Below, piece by piece: positions 25,634 to 33,572 of a stretch of 33,572 nucleotides of DNA (its first letter is position 1; the number at the start of each line of letters is the position of its first letter). The notes beneath the pieces were generated by a model, which was not told the DNA's origin, made no database searches, and saw only the letters and a program-made list of their open reading frames with translations. Position numbers and translations under genes: made by a program. Origin of the DNA: Pyrolobus sp. GTDB taxonomy: Archaea > Thermoproteota > Thermoprotei_A > Sulfolobales > Pyrodictiaceae. The stretch is from positions 1 through 33,572 of the forward strand of contig WAOO01000092.1 of the NCBI GenBank assembly GCA_015521195.1. Direction: 5' to 3'.

Positions 25634-25669
25634 AACCCTTTTCCTCCATATACGGTCGGGTATCTCGTC

Positions 25670-26674
25670 TTGAGCTATGAGGCTTCCTGCGTCTCCGCGC
25701 TGGTCTCCCGGCTGGCCGCATCTCGTCTAGCCGAGGCGGCTAGCAGATACGGCCTCTCTACAGCCGATGTTGTAGCCGCGCTCGTAGAGGCTGTGGCTTA
25801 CCACCTCCCCGACGTCGAGAGGGTGATGAACGTCCACTGGTGTTGCGATAGGGACGCGTGGCGTGCGGCGATAACGGCGCTTCTCTCGAGCGGCTCGGCC
25901 CTCATGGAGATGCTAACGCCGATAATCAAGGCGATGCATGGAGAAGGCTACCTAGTACCATCTCAGGTCTCCTGGCTGGATGGGTACCGTGGCGTATCGT
26001 TTAGGCTTGCGAGTCTCGACCCGTGGCTGGATATTGTAGACTTGACTGTTAAGCAGGGTAGGCTGGAGGCCGTCTACACGTTCATCGTCGGCACGCCGGG
26101 CACAGTTCCGGGCTTCGAGGACGTAGTGGCAAAGCTGGAGGGTGTACTGGCGCCAGGGGTTGTATTACAGAAGGATGGTGAGGCCAGGCTGGTGTATAGG
26201 GTTGAAGCCGCTAAACCGGAGGAGCTGAAGCCCCTCGAGGACGTCGCGTCAATGTACTCGGAGATTCTCAGGGAGGCGGGCGTAGAATGGCTTGTTGCCG
26301 AGGTTGAACACGGCTACAGCCCCGAGAGGCACGCGGAGCTCTCAAGGCTGTACTACCAGCTTGGGGGTACAACGCAGGACCTAGCCGAGGCTACGGTGGA
26401 TACCCTCAGGTCGCTCGAAGAGGCTGTAAAGATGCTCGTCAAGAGGCACGAACTCGAAGATATAATAGATGATGCTAGGAAGGGCGGGTGGAGTACAAGC
26501 CTCCTAGAGGATGCCGTTAGGAGGCTCACCGGGCTATACCCGCAGCTCATAGCGGCTTGGAGGGCGGCGCTAGAAGCCTCGACCGCTCTACAGGAGAATA
26601 GGCTTACGGCCGACGACCTTAGAGGCCTAAGGAGGAGCGTTGAACGCGTATTGCGAAAAACGGGCGTATTCTAA
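25670..26674 (+). CDS. Hypothetical protein (334 aa)
   Basis: TTG start; helical C-terminus; convergent with CdvA-like gene. Confidence 0.65.
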   Translation: MSYEASCVSALVSRLAASRLAEAASRYGLSTADVVAALVEAVAYHLPDVERVMNVHWCCDRDAWRAAITALLSSGSALMEMLTPIIKAMHGEGYLVPSQVSWLDGYRGVSFRLASLDPWLDIVDLTVKQGRLEAVYTFIVGTPGTVPGFEDVVAKLEGVLAPGVVLQKDGEARLVYRVEAAKPEELKPLEDVASMYSEILREAGVEWLVAEVEHGYSPERHAELSRLYYQLGGTTQDLAEATVDTLRSLEEAVKMLVKRHELEDIIDDARKGGWSTSLLEDAVRRLTGLYPQLIAAWRAALEASTALQENRLTADDLRGLRRSVERVLRKTGVF

Positions 26675-26693
26675 GGGCGTGTGCCGAACGGCC

Positions 26694-27419
26694 TCAACCT
26701 ATTATCTTGACCGGTATAGGCTCCTGTGTCGCCACGATGTTCGGCTTCTCCTCTACCTGCTTCTCCTCGCTCTTCCCGTGCTTCTCCTCCTCGCCTATCG
26801 CCTCAACGGCCCTTATCTCGAGCTCCTCCAGCCTCTTCAGCATATTGTTGATATCGTCTATCTCCTTCTTGACCTTCTCCTCGTGGTCGTTGAGCTTGTC
26901 CCACGCCTTGTTGTAATCGTCCCTGCTGAGCTCGCCGGCGTACAGCGCCATGCGCAGGTTAACCCTCGACACTTTGATGGAGTCTAGCTCTGCCTCGAGC
27001 GTGCTCTTCCTCCTCTTCATAAGCTCCTTGACCTTGACCATCTCGTCGCGGAGCCTCTTGATGCTCGCCTCAAGCTTCTTTGCAAACTGGTCGTATATCT
27101 CGCGTGTTATCTCCCCCTTCCTGTGCATCTCCTTCACAGCCTCAAGCTTCTTAACCGCTTTGATGTACTGGGTTGCAACCCGCTCAGCGCTCACTTTCCA
27201 CTCGGGCTTGAGTATCACAATGCCGTTCCTTATCTCGATGGCCTCGGGTTTATAGTCGTGTATCTTGCCGTCGCCAAACACGAGTATGGATACTCTCTCG
27301 ACGTAGCTGTTGAAGTCGGAGGAGAAGCCCACCAGTATGCCGACCTTCCTCCCGTACGGGTCTAGCACGATGCTACCGACCTTGCCCTCCAGGTTGTCGG
27401 CGTAGAGTGCACGCACCAA
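26694..27419 (-). CDS. CdvA-like protein (PRC-barrel plus coiled coil)
   Basis: GRKVGILVGFSSDFNSYVERVSI...NGIVILKPEWK (PRC-barrel), long coiled coil, ALYAGELSRDDYNKAWDKL, and terminal PIPVKIIG resembling an E3B-type tail. Confidence 0.72.
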   Translation of the reverse strand: MVRALYADNLEGKVGSIVLDPYGRKVGILVGFSSDFNSYVERVSILVFGDGKIHDYKPEAIEIRNGIVILKPEWKVSAERVATQYIKAVKKLEAVKEMHRKGEITREIYDQFAKKLEASIKRLRDEMVKVKELMKRRKSTLEAELDSIKVSRVNLRMALYAGELSRDDYNKAWDKLNDHEEKVKKEIDDINNMLKRLEELEIRAVEAIGEEEKHGKSEEKQVEEKPNIVATQEPIPVKIIG

Positions 27420-27494
27420 ACTCTAGGCCACCGTGTAGAGGGTGTGGCTGTGGGGCGGCCTCCCCGCTAGGGGCGAGTAATACTTTAGAAGAGT

Positions 27495-28748
27495 CTAGAG
27501 GTACTTGCGCGGGTCGGTCAGCCTTCCTTCCACCGCGGTGGCTGCCGCGGTATACGGCGATACCAGGTAGGTCTTCGCGGTCGGGTGGCCCGTCCTCCCC
27601 CTGAAGTTCCTGTTTGTCGTGAATACGCCCACCTCGCCGGGACCCAGGACGCCATAGTGGCCTCCTATGCAGGGGCCGCAGGTCCCCCAGGTGACGAGGC
27701 ACCCCGCCTCAGTCAACACCTCGACTATGCCCCTGCGGAGGGCCTCCTCGTATACCTTGCGTGACGCCGCTATCACTATGCACCTGACCCTAGGGTGCAC
27801 CCTCCTACCCTTCAGTATCCTGGCTGCAGCCTCCAGGTCGGAGAGACGGCCGTTGGTACAGCTCCCTATGAACACCTGGTCTACCTCCACGCCCTCCACC
27901 TCCCTCACGGGCTTCACGTTGTCGACGCGGTACGGTATGGCTACCATGGGCTCGAGCTCCGAGAGGTTATACTCGAGCCTATCGGTGTACTCCGCGCCCT
28001 CATCCGGCTCGAGGCGCTCAACATCTATCCCCAGGCTCTTGTAATACTCTATCGTCGTCTCGTCGGAGGGGAAGAGGCCGACTTTGGCACCCATCTCGGT
28101 CGTCATGTTAGAGACCGTCATCCTATCCTCGATGCTAAGCGTCTTGAGGGCAGGACCGGTGAACTCCAAGGCCTTGTAATTAGCGAAACCGGCTCCCTTA
28201 TCGCCCAGCATCTTTAGGACGAGGTCCTTGGTCGTCACGCCGTCGGGTAGGCTCCCGGTTAGCCTCACCTCGACGGGCTCCGGCACGCGGAGCCAAACCT
28301 CGCCGAAGAGCGTCGCGTATGCGACATCGCTCGCACCCATGCCGGTGGCGAAGGCTGCTACTGCGCCACCAGTGTTCGTGTGGCTATCGGCGCCTATGAC
28401 TACCTCACCCGGCCTAATCAGCCCCTCGTCAACTACAACCTGGTGCATTATGCCGTGCCCCACGTCGCGGAAGACGACGCCGTTCTCTAACGCCCACTTC
28501 CTTGTCTTCTGTTGCACCTCGGCGGCGCGCACCGTCGGAGGAGGCACAAGATGGTCGAACACCACTATGACCCTCTTCGGGTCGAAGGGTTTAGCACGCC
28601 CAGCCTTCTCCATAACCTCGATGACATGGTAGCCTGTCAGGTCGTGGAAGAGCACCTTGTCGACGCGAACCGTTACTATCTCGCCGGGCTCAAGCCTCCC
28701 GTCTATAACGTGCTTTGAGAGTATCTTCCAGGTTAGTGTGCCTTTCAA
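27495..28748 (-). CDS. leuC: 3-isopropylmalate dehydratase/homoaconitase large subunit family
   Basis: VFDHLVPPP, GADSHTNTGGAVAAFATGMG, VFIGSCTNGRLSDLEAAA, CGPCIGGHYGVL, TTNRNFRGRTGHP. Confidence 0.93.
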   Translation of the reverse strand: MKGTLTWKILSKHVIDGRLEPGEIVTVRVDKVLFHDLTGYHVIEVMEKAGRAKPFDPKRVIVVFDHLVPPPTVRAAEVQQKTRKWALENGVVFRDVGHGIMHQVVVDEGLIRPGEVVIGADSHTNTGGAVAAFATGMGASDVAYATLFGEVWLRVPEPVEVRLTGSLPDGVTTKDLVLKMLGDKGAGFANYKALEFTGPALKTLSIEDRMTVSNMTTEMGAKVGLFPSDETTIEYYKSLGIDVERLEPDEGAEYTDRLEYNLSELEPMVAIPYRVDNVKPVREVEGVEVDQVFIGSCTNGRLSDLEAAARILKGRRVHPRVRCIVIAASRKVYEEALRRGIVEVLTEAGCLVTWGTCGPCIGGHYGVLGPGEVGVFTTNRNFRGRTGHPTAKTYLVSPYTAAATAVEGRLTDPRKYL

Positions 28749-28797
28749 CTCGGAGCCCGGAGGCGCAGAGCGAGTGGGAGGGGAAAAACCGGGAGGG

Positions 28798-30957
28798 CTA
28801 GCCTATCCTCGCGTAGGCCTTCACCGGCTGGTAGGGCTTCCCAACCGATATCATGAACTTGCTGAACATCTCGTAGTAGTGGAGCCTAAGCGTGTGGGCG
28901 AACGCGACTATAGACTCTAGGCCTATCACCAGCAGGTTGCCAAGCAGGTAGATTATGGAGCCGGCGGCGAGCCCAGCCATCATAGCCATGATGTAGAACC
29001 CGTACATCAGGCCGCTGTGCGCCAGGGATAGTGCGAAGATTCGCAGGAAGCTGATGGTGTTGCCCACGGCTATCAGCAGCAGGTCGAAGAGCTCCAGTGC
29101 AGCGTTGGCCAACGCGCCGCCGACGCTGCCGCCGTGGCGGATAACCTCCACCATCTTGCCGAAGAACGCCAGGAGGAGTCCGCCGTATATCAGCGCGGCT
29201 ACTAGCGGCCAGACCGTGTTAACTACGGGTGCTAGGTACTGTGGGACGTGCACGTGGGCTATGTCTGCGGCGGCCTTGTCAAGTATATACGCTGCTACGC
29301 GTATCGCGTCGCCGGGTAGATACGGCAGGCCCGCCAGGAACGCTATGAAGACGCCGCCGAAGACGAGTATCTTTGAAAGGCCGGACGCTATAGCCTCGCC
29401 GGTCTCCCCGGCGACAAGGTAGTTGTAGAAGCCGAATATCGACGATAGCACTAGGAGTAGGGTGCCCAGCAGCAGCGCCACGTACATCGAGAAGTAGACC
29501 ACCAGCGTCATCATACCGCCGGGCGTCATCACGCCAGCCACAAACTCCTTGGCCAGCGTCGGGCAGAGCTCCTTGACCGCCTCGATGCCCTTCTCGATTA
29601 GCAGCTCTTGCACGTGTGCGACGAACAGTGGCGTCGCGTACGGTGGCTTAGTGAACCCTAGGCTGCACCACATGTGGATTAGCAGCTCGCCGAGCGGCCA
29701 TGGGCCGAAGAACTCGCCCGCGAGGAACCCGAATATCATTGACGAGATTCCGAGGTATACCAGCAGGAGCCCCAGCTGCCTGACGCCCTCGCCTTTCGCG
29801 AAGCTGCCGAACTGCGCCTTCTTCATCAGATAGAGGCCGAAGAGGAGGAGTACCAGCCCGTGGCCGAGGTCCGGGAACGCCATGCCGAATATCAGCGGGA
29901 AGGTTATCGCCATGACTATTATCGGCGATATCTCCCTCGGCCTCGGTAGACCATAGGACTCCAGTAGCGCCTTGAACGGCGCCAGCACCTTCGGCACGCG
30001 GATGACGGAGGGCGTCTCCAGCTCCTCCTCGACCCTCACGTAGCCCCTCTGCACTATCACGACGCGGTTGCCCGTCTCCCTCTGGACGGTCTCCGCAAAC
30101 CTCCTCATGTCGCTGTGTGGCACGTAGCCGGTGAGGGCCACGAAGAACTTGGTGAAGGCTGCTGAGAGGAGGAGCCTCATAGCCTCCCTGACGGTCAGCA
30201 GCTTCGCCAGCAGCTCCTTTATCCTCGGGACGCTACTCCTAAGCTCCTGCTCCAGCCTCTGTTCGAGACCCTCGAAGTACTTGGCCGCCTTAGCGAGGTT
30301 CTGGGGCACCTCGGAGGGCAGAACCAGCGGCTTGGCGTCAGTCTCGCCAGCCAGCCTGTCGACAAGCTCCTCGTACTTGGCAGGATACACTACTATCACG
30401 AGCGCCCTCAGAGGCTCATAGTCCTCAACGACGGTGACGAGCACCGGCTCCTGCCTGGATAGCTCTATCCACCTCTCGACGTGCTCCCTCGGCGGTCTCA
30501 GGAGCCTGACGCGCAGATGCTTCATGCCCTTCAACTGGTCTAGGTCGAAGTCGAGCCACGAGTAGGCCTTCGCGACCTCAGCGGCCTCGTGGAACTCGGT
30601 GCCGGGCGTCCTAAGCTCGACGAGCCTCTTCAGCACAGGGTCCAGCTTAGAGTCAAGCTCCTCAGCCTCCCTGACAACCTCGGTGGCGGTCTTCTCCCAG
30701 TCCTCTACCCTACCCAGGCTAGCCTCGCCGGGCTCAGGGACCTCCCCGATGCTCTCAAGGTAGAGCTTCATCCTCGTGGCCAGGTTGTCTGCCTCGCTGA
30801 GCAGCCTCTGCAGCCTAGACTTCTCGGCTGCCTCCTCGGCACCCGGCACCGGCTTAGGGTGGAAGACGCCGGTCTTCAACGTCGCCGAGACGAGCCGGTG
30901 TAGCTCCTCCCTGGGGGCGAGTATCGAGACCTCAGCCGCCCCCCTCGTCACTATCAA
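28798..30957 (-). CDS. atpI: A/V-type ATP synthase subunit I
   Basis: 719 aa with soluble N-half and multi-TM C-half (FGMAFPDLGHGLVLLLFGLYL, NTISFLRIFALSLAHSGLM). Confidence 0.93.
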   Translation of the reverse strand: MIVTRGAAEVSILAPREELHRLVSATLKTGVFHPKPVPGAEEAAEKSRLQRLLSEADNLATRMKLYLESIGEVPEPGEASLGRVEDWEKTATEVVREAEELDSKLDPVLKRLVELRTPGTEFHEAAEVAKAYSWLDFDLDQLKGMKHLRVRLLRPPREHVERWIELSRQEPVLVTVVEDYEPLRALVIVVYPAKYEELVDRLAGETDAKPLVLPSEVPQNLAKAAKYFEGLEQRLEQELRSSVPRIKELLAKLLTVREAMRLLLSAAFTKFFVALTGYVPHSDMRRFAETVQRETGNRVVIVQRGYVRVEEELETPSVIRVPKVLAPFKALLESYGLPRPREISPIIVMAITFPLIFGMAFPDLGHGLVLLLFGLYLMKKAQFGSFAKGEGVRQLGLLLVYLGISSMIFGFLAGEFFGPWPLGELLIHMWCSLGFTKPPYATPLFVAHVQELLIEKGIEAVKELCPTLAKEFVAGVMTPGGMMTLVVYFSMYVALLLGTLLLVLSSIFGFYNYLVAGETGEAIASGLSKILVFGGVFIAFLAGLPYLPGDAIRVAAYILDKAAADIAHVHVPQYLAPVVNTVWPLVAALIYGGLLLAFFGKMVEVIRHGGSVGGALANAALELFDLLLIAVGNTISFLRIFALSLAHSGLMYGFYIMAMMAGLAAGSIIYLLGNLLVIGLESIVAFAHTLRLHYYEMFSKFMISVGKPYQPVKAYARIG

Positions 30958-31010
30958 GTCGCTCTCACCCTGCCGTCACTTATCCCGCGTCCAGGGCGAC
31001 GCCCTCACAA

Positions 31011-31016
31011 TATAAA
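31011..31016 (+). promoter_or_regulatory. TATA box for atpF-atpE
   Basis: tataaa ~35 nt before the ATG at 31050. Confidence 0.5.
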
Positions 31017-31049
31017 TGCGAGGCGGTCGGGTAGGCGGCAGGGGGCTTT

Positions 31050-31361
31050 ATGGCGGAGAAGAAGATAGTCGTCATCGCCGACGAGTACACCGCGATACCC
31101 TTCAAGATGATAGGTGTTGAGGCCTACCCGGTGAGCAGCGGGGAGGAGGCGAGACGCCTCCTCGAGAAGCTAATCCAGAGGGAGGATGTCGGTGTCGTGC
31201 TTGTCGCGAGCGACTATCGCGACGCGGTCGAGGATATAATCGAGAAGGTTGCGAGGGAGAGGGGAGACCTAGTCGTAACGCTGCTCCCGACGCTCAAGAA
31301 CCCCGGCAAGCCGGTTGACATGAGAAGACTTCTTCTCCAGGCGCTGGGCTTCGGCGGCTAG
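31050..31361 (+). CDS. atpF: A/V-type ATP synthase subunit F
   Basis: KIVVIADEYTAIPFKMIGVEAYPV...LLPTLKNPGKPVD, subunit F family. Confidence 0.88.
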   Translation: MAEKKIVVIADEYTAIPFKMIGVEAYPVSSGEEARRLLEKLIQREDVGVVLVASDYRDAVEDIIEKVARERGDLVVTLLPTLKNPGKPVDMRRLLLQALGFGG

Positions 31362-31371
31362 GGGGGCTAGC

Positions 31372-31986
31372 GTGCCGAGCGTCCGCCTATACGGCGACCC
31401 AGCTGCTGTAGCCAAAACGGCTGTCGAGGATGTCAGGAGCGAGCTCTCGAGAAAGTTCGAGGAGGCTCTTGACGGGGCTGTGAGGATTCTCGATGCTGCG
31501 AAGAACAGGGCGTTGGCGAAGATAGAGAGGGAGATTGGCGAGATTCTAAGGGAGGCCGAGGAGAGGGTTAGGGCCGAGAGGGCTACCCGGGAGGCCGAGC
31601 TTAGAGTCGAGGAGCTTAACGCGAAGAACGAGTGGATAGAGAAGGCTGTCTCAGAGGCGCTGAAGAGGCTGCGCAGCCATGTGGGCGACGAGGCCTACTC
31701 GAATTTCCTCGCGGAGCTCCTCCGGAGGGCTGCCGAGTCGCTTCGCGAGAAGGGCGAGATGATAATAGAGCCTACTAGCAGAGACCGCGACCTCATAGAG
31801 AAGCTCGTCTCTAGCCTCGAGCTGCCGGTCAAGGTGACTATATCGGCCGAGAACGTCGACGGCTATGGGGGCTTCATAGCCTCTAGCCCCGACGGCTCCA
31901 TAAGGCTCGACTACCGCATCGAGTATGTGCTCGCCGATGTGATAGAGCAGGCGAGGGCGGCTGCCGCGAAAGCCCTCTTCGGCTGA
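31372..31986 (+). CDS. atpE: A/V-type ATP synthase subunit E
   Basis: N-terminal charged coiled coil, then GGFIASSPDGSIRLDYRIEYVLADV typical of subunit E. Confidence 0.88.
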   Translation: MPSVRLYGDPAAVAKTAVEDVRSELSRKFEEALDGAVRILDAAKNRALAKIEREIGEILREAEERVRAERATREAELRVEELNAKNEWIEKAVSEALKRLRSHVGDEAYSNFLAELLRRAAESLREKGEMIIEPTSRDRDLIEKLVSSLELPVKVTISAENVDGYGGFIASSPDGSIRLDYRIEYVLADVIEQARAAAAKALFG

Positions 31987-32079
31987 CGGCGGCCCTCCAC
32001 CCCATTTTTGACGATATAGTGGAGCATTTCAGCACTCAAGACCCTCTTCATCGCAGAGTGCTCCGAGTGCGCGGGGTCA

Positions 32080-32436
32080 TCACTCCAGTATACCCTTGCG
32101 CAACGCCTCCTCTAGAATCCTCTCCTGCGCCCGCAGCCTCGCCTGCTTCGCGGCTATCTTCTCTGCCAGCTCCTCTACGCTGTGGGCGAAGGAGTAGAGG
32201 CCGTACGGCGTGTAGTAGAGGTTGCTGCAGCTCCAGGATGCGCCCTGTAGGGCATCGGCTGGCGCCACCTTAGCGTATATCCAGTCGTCGTGTCTAGCCA
32301 CGGCTATGAGGTGGAGCGTGTCTCCCCGTCGCGCTGTGAGAAGCGTGCATTCCCCGCCAGCCTCGTACACCGAGACCTTCTCGTAGACGCGTTTTGACGT
32401 GAGGAGCTCTGCGAGCCTGGCGGCCTCCTCGTACAT
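32080..32436 (-). CDS. Hypothetical protein (118 aa)
   Basis: ORF between two plus-strand genes; no family recognised. Confidence 0.55.
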   Translation of the reverse strand: MYEEAARLAELLTSKRVYEKVSVYEAGGECTLLTARRGDTLHLIAVARHDDWIYAKVAPADALQGASWSCSNLYYTPYGLYSFAHSVEELAEKIAAKQARLRAQERILEEALRKGILE

Positions 32437-32515
32437 GCGACGCCCCCGTATTGTAGGACGGCGCGGGTGGTTTTAGGAGGGGTTGGCGTAGGGCGCCGGG
32501 AGACTATTGACGGGC

Positions 32516-33571
32516 ATGGTTGAGGAGCTCTTCGGGTTCAGGCCTAGAAGCGTGGTTGTATTCGCGCTGGGCGGTGGCGGTGACATTGTCTCTGCGGCGG
32601 GGCAGGCTGTGTGGCTCGAGGGTCGAGGGGTGCGTGTAGCGCTCGCCGCCATAGCCTGGGAGAGGTTCGTCGTCGACCCTTGCCCAGGCCCCCTCCGCCT
32701 CGAGGACTTTGACAGTGTGGAGGTTGAGGAGGGTGTGGTCGTCGCGCACGGCTCCTGCTCGGCGGTCCGGCTGTGCGGGTGTAAGGGTGGGGTGTTTGTG
32801 CCGCAGGTGTGTAGGGTCTCGAGGCTGCTCTCTAGGCCCGTGTTTATAGTCGACGTGTGGGGCGGCTCGTCTGGCATCTCGAGGTCCTTGGAGAGAGTCG
32901 CGTCGCTGACGGGAGCCGAGGCGGTGCTCGGCGTCGACGTCGGCGGAGATGTGCTCGGGGAGGGTTTCGAGGCCACCCTCTGGAGCCCCCTCGCAGACTC
33001 TCTGGGGCTGGCAGGGATGGTTGACGCGGGGCTGCCGGGCGTAGTGGCGGTCCAGAGTCCGGGTGCCGACGGCGAACTCCCAATAGGATACATCCTCGAG
33101 AGGCTCTCCGACCTCGCGACGGTCGGCGGGTTGAAGGCTGCGAGGCTGCTCTCGAGGCTCGAAGCCGGTGTCATAGAGGGGCTTGTCGCGGGGGGTGCCG
33201 TCACCGAGGCGAGTCTACTCCAGATACTAGCCCTCAGGGGTACGCGCGGCGTTGTGATGCTGCGCGGCGGTGCCAGGCGGGCGTGGCTCAGCCCCCTCCA
33301 AGCCCTAATCTTCTACCTGGATGCCGCTGCGTTGGCGAGGCTGTCTCCACTCTACCGCCTGGCGAGCGGGACGCGGAGCCTAGAGGAGGCGGTTGCAAGG
33401 ATGAACGAGGCTGGCGTCTACACCGAGTACAACCTAGAGGAGGATATGCTGCGGGAGGCCTGCAGCGGGTCTACCCCCGACCCGAGGAGGGTGAGGAGAG
33501 CCGGAAGGGCCAGGCTGCTAGCGTCGCTGAGAAACGCTCACCACCAGGATTCCGCCGTCATAGGCTCTTAG
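32516..33571 (+). CDS. DUF1152-like archaeal protein
   Basis: VVFALGGGGDIVSAAGQAVWLEGRG...GVDVGGDVLGEG...SPLADSLGLAGM. Confidence 0.8.
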   Translation: MVEELFGFRPRSVVVFALGGGGDIVSAAGQAVWLEGRGVRVALAAIAWERFVVDPCPGPLRLEDFDSVEVEEGVVVAHGSCSAVRLCGCKGGVFVPQVCRVSRLLSRPVFIVDVWGGSSGISRSLERVASLTGAEAVLGVDVGGDVLGEGFEATLWSPLADSLGLAGMVDAGLPGVVAVQSPGADGELPIGYILERLSDLATVGGLKAARLLSRLEAGVIEGLVAGGAVTEASLLQILALRGTRGVVMLRGGARRAWLSPLQALIFYLDAAALARLSPLYRLASGTRSLEEAVARMNEAGVYTEYNLEEDMLREACSGSTPDPRRVRRAGRARLLASLRNAHHQDSAVIGS

Positions 33572-33572
33572 C

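Noticed and set aside
1-33572. CRISPR arrays, transposases, integrases, toxin-antitoxin pairs
   Set aside because: No regularly spaced repeats and no such protein families in the ORF list; the window looks like stable chromosome.

Overview
This 33.6-kb window reads as chromosomal DNA of a hyperthermophilic crenarchaeon. Gene content and style suggest a Pyrodictiaceae/Desulfurococcales-like organism: a CdvA-like protein, crenarchaeal-type hydrogenase, A-type ATPase, QueC, and GTG/TTG starts with short or leaderless 5' regions. This assignment is inference. Recognisable blocks: tRNA-Ser(GCT) and tRNA-Glu(CTC); an RNA/ribosome cluster (Nep1, RNase P protein Rnp4, YhbY-type CRM protein, eS19, PDCD5-like); a V4R-domain protein and a Nudix hydrolase; a membrane-bound uptake-type [NiFe] hydrogenase locus (small subunit, Isp1-like cytochrome, Isp2/HdrD-like Fe-S protein, large subunit) with a divergent maturation-protease operon; an orphan GltD-like flavoprotein preceded by a long GC-rich structured leader; a 921-aa P-loop ATPase of unknown role divergent from a membrane-associated unknown; HAD, QueC, SixA-like, SDR, HIT, nucleotidyltransferase and PGI/PMI genes; a CdvA-like gene apart from cdvB/C; a LeuC-type dehydratase; A-ATPase subunits I, F and E without A/B; and a DUF1152-like protein. 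No CRISPR array, transposase or phage module was seen. Best candidates for something undescribed: (1) the 13.2-13.4 kb leader with mutually exclusive helices and an embedded C/D-like RNA; (2) a Cys-to-Asp change in the proximal-cluster CxxC of the hydrogenase small subunit; (3) the large unknown ATPase locus; (4) the orphan CdvA-like gene.
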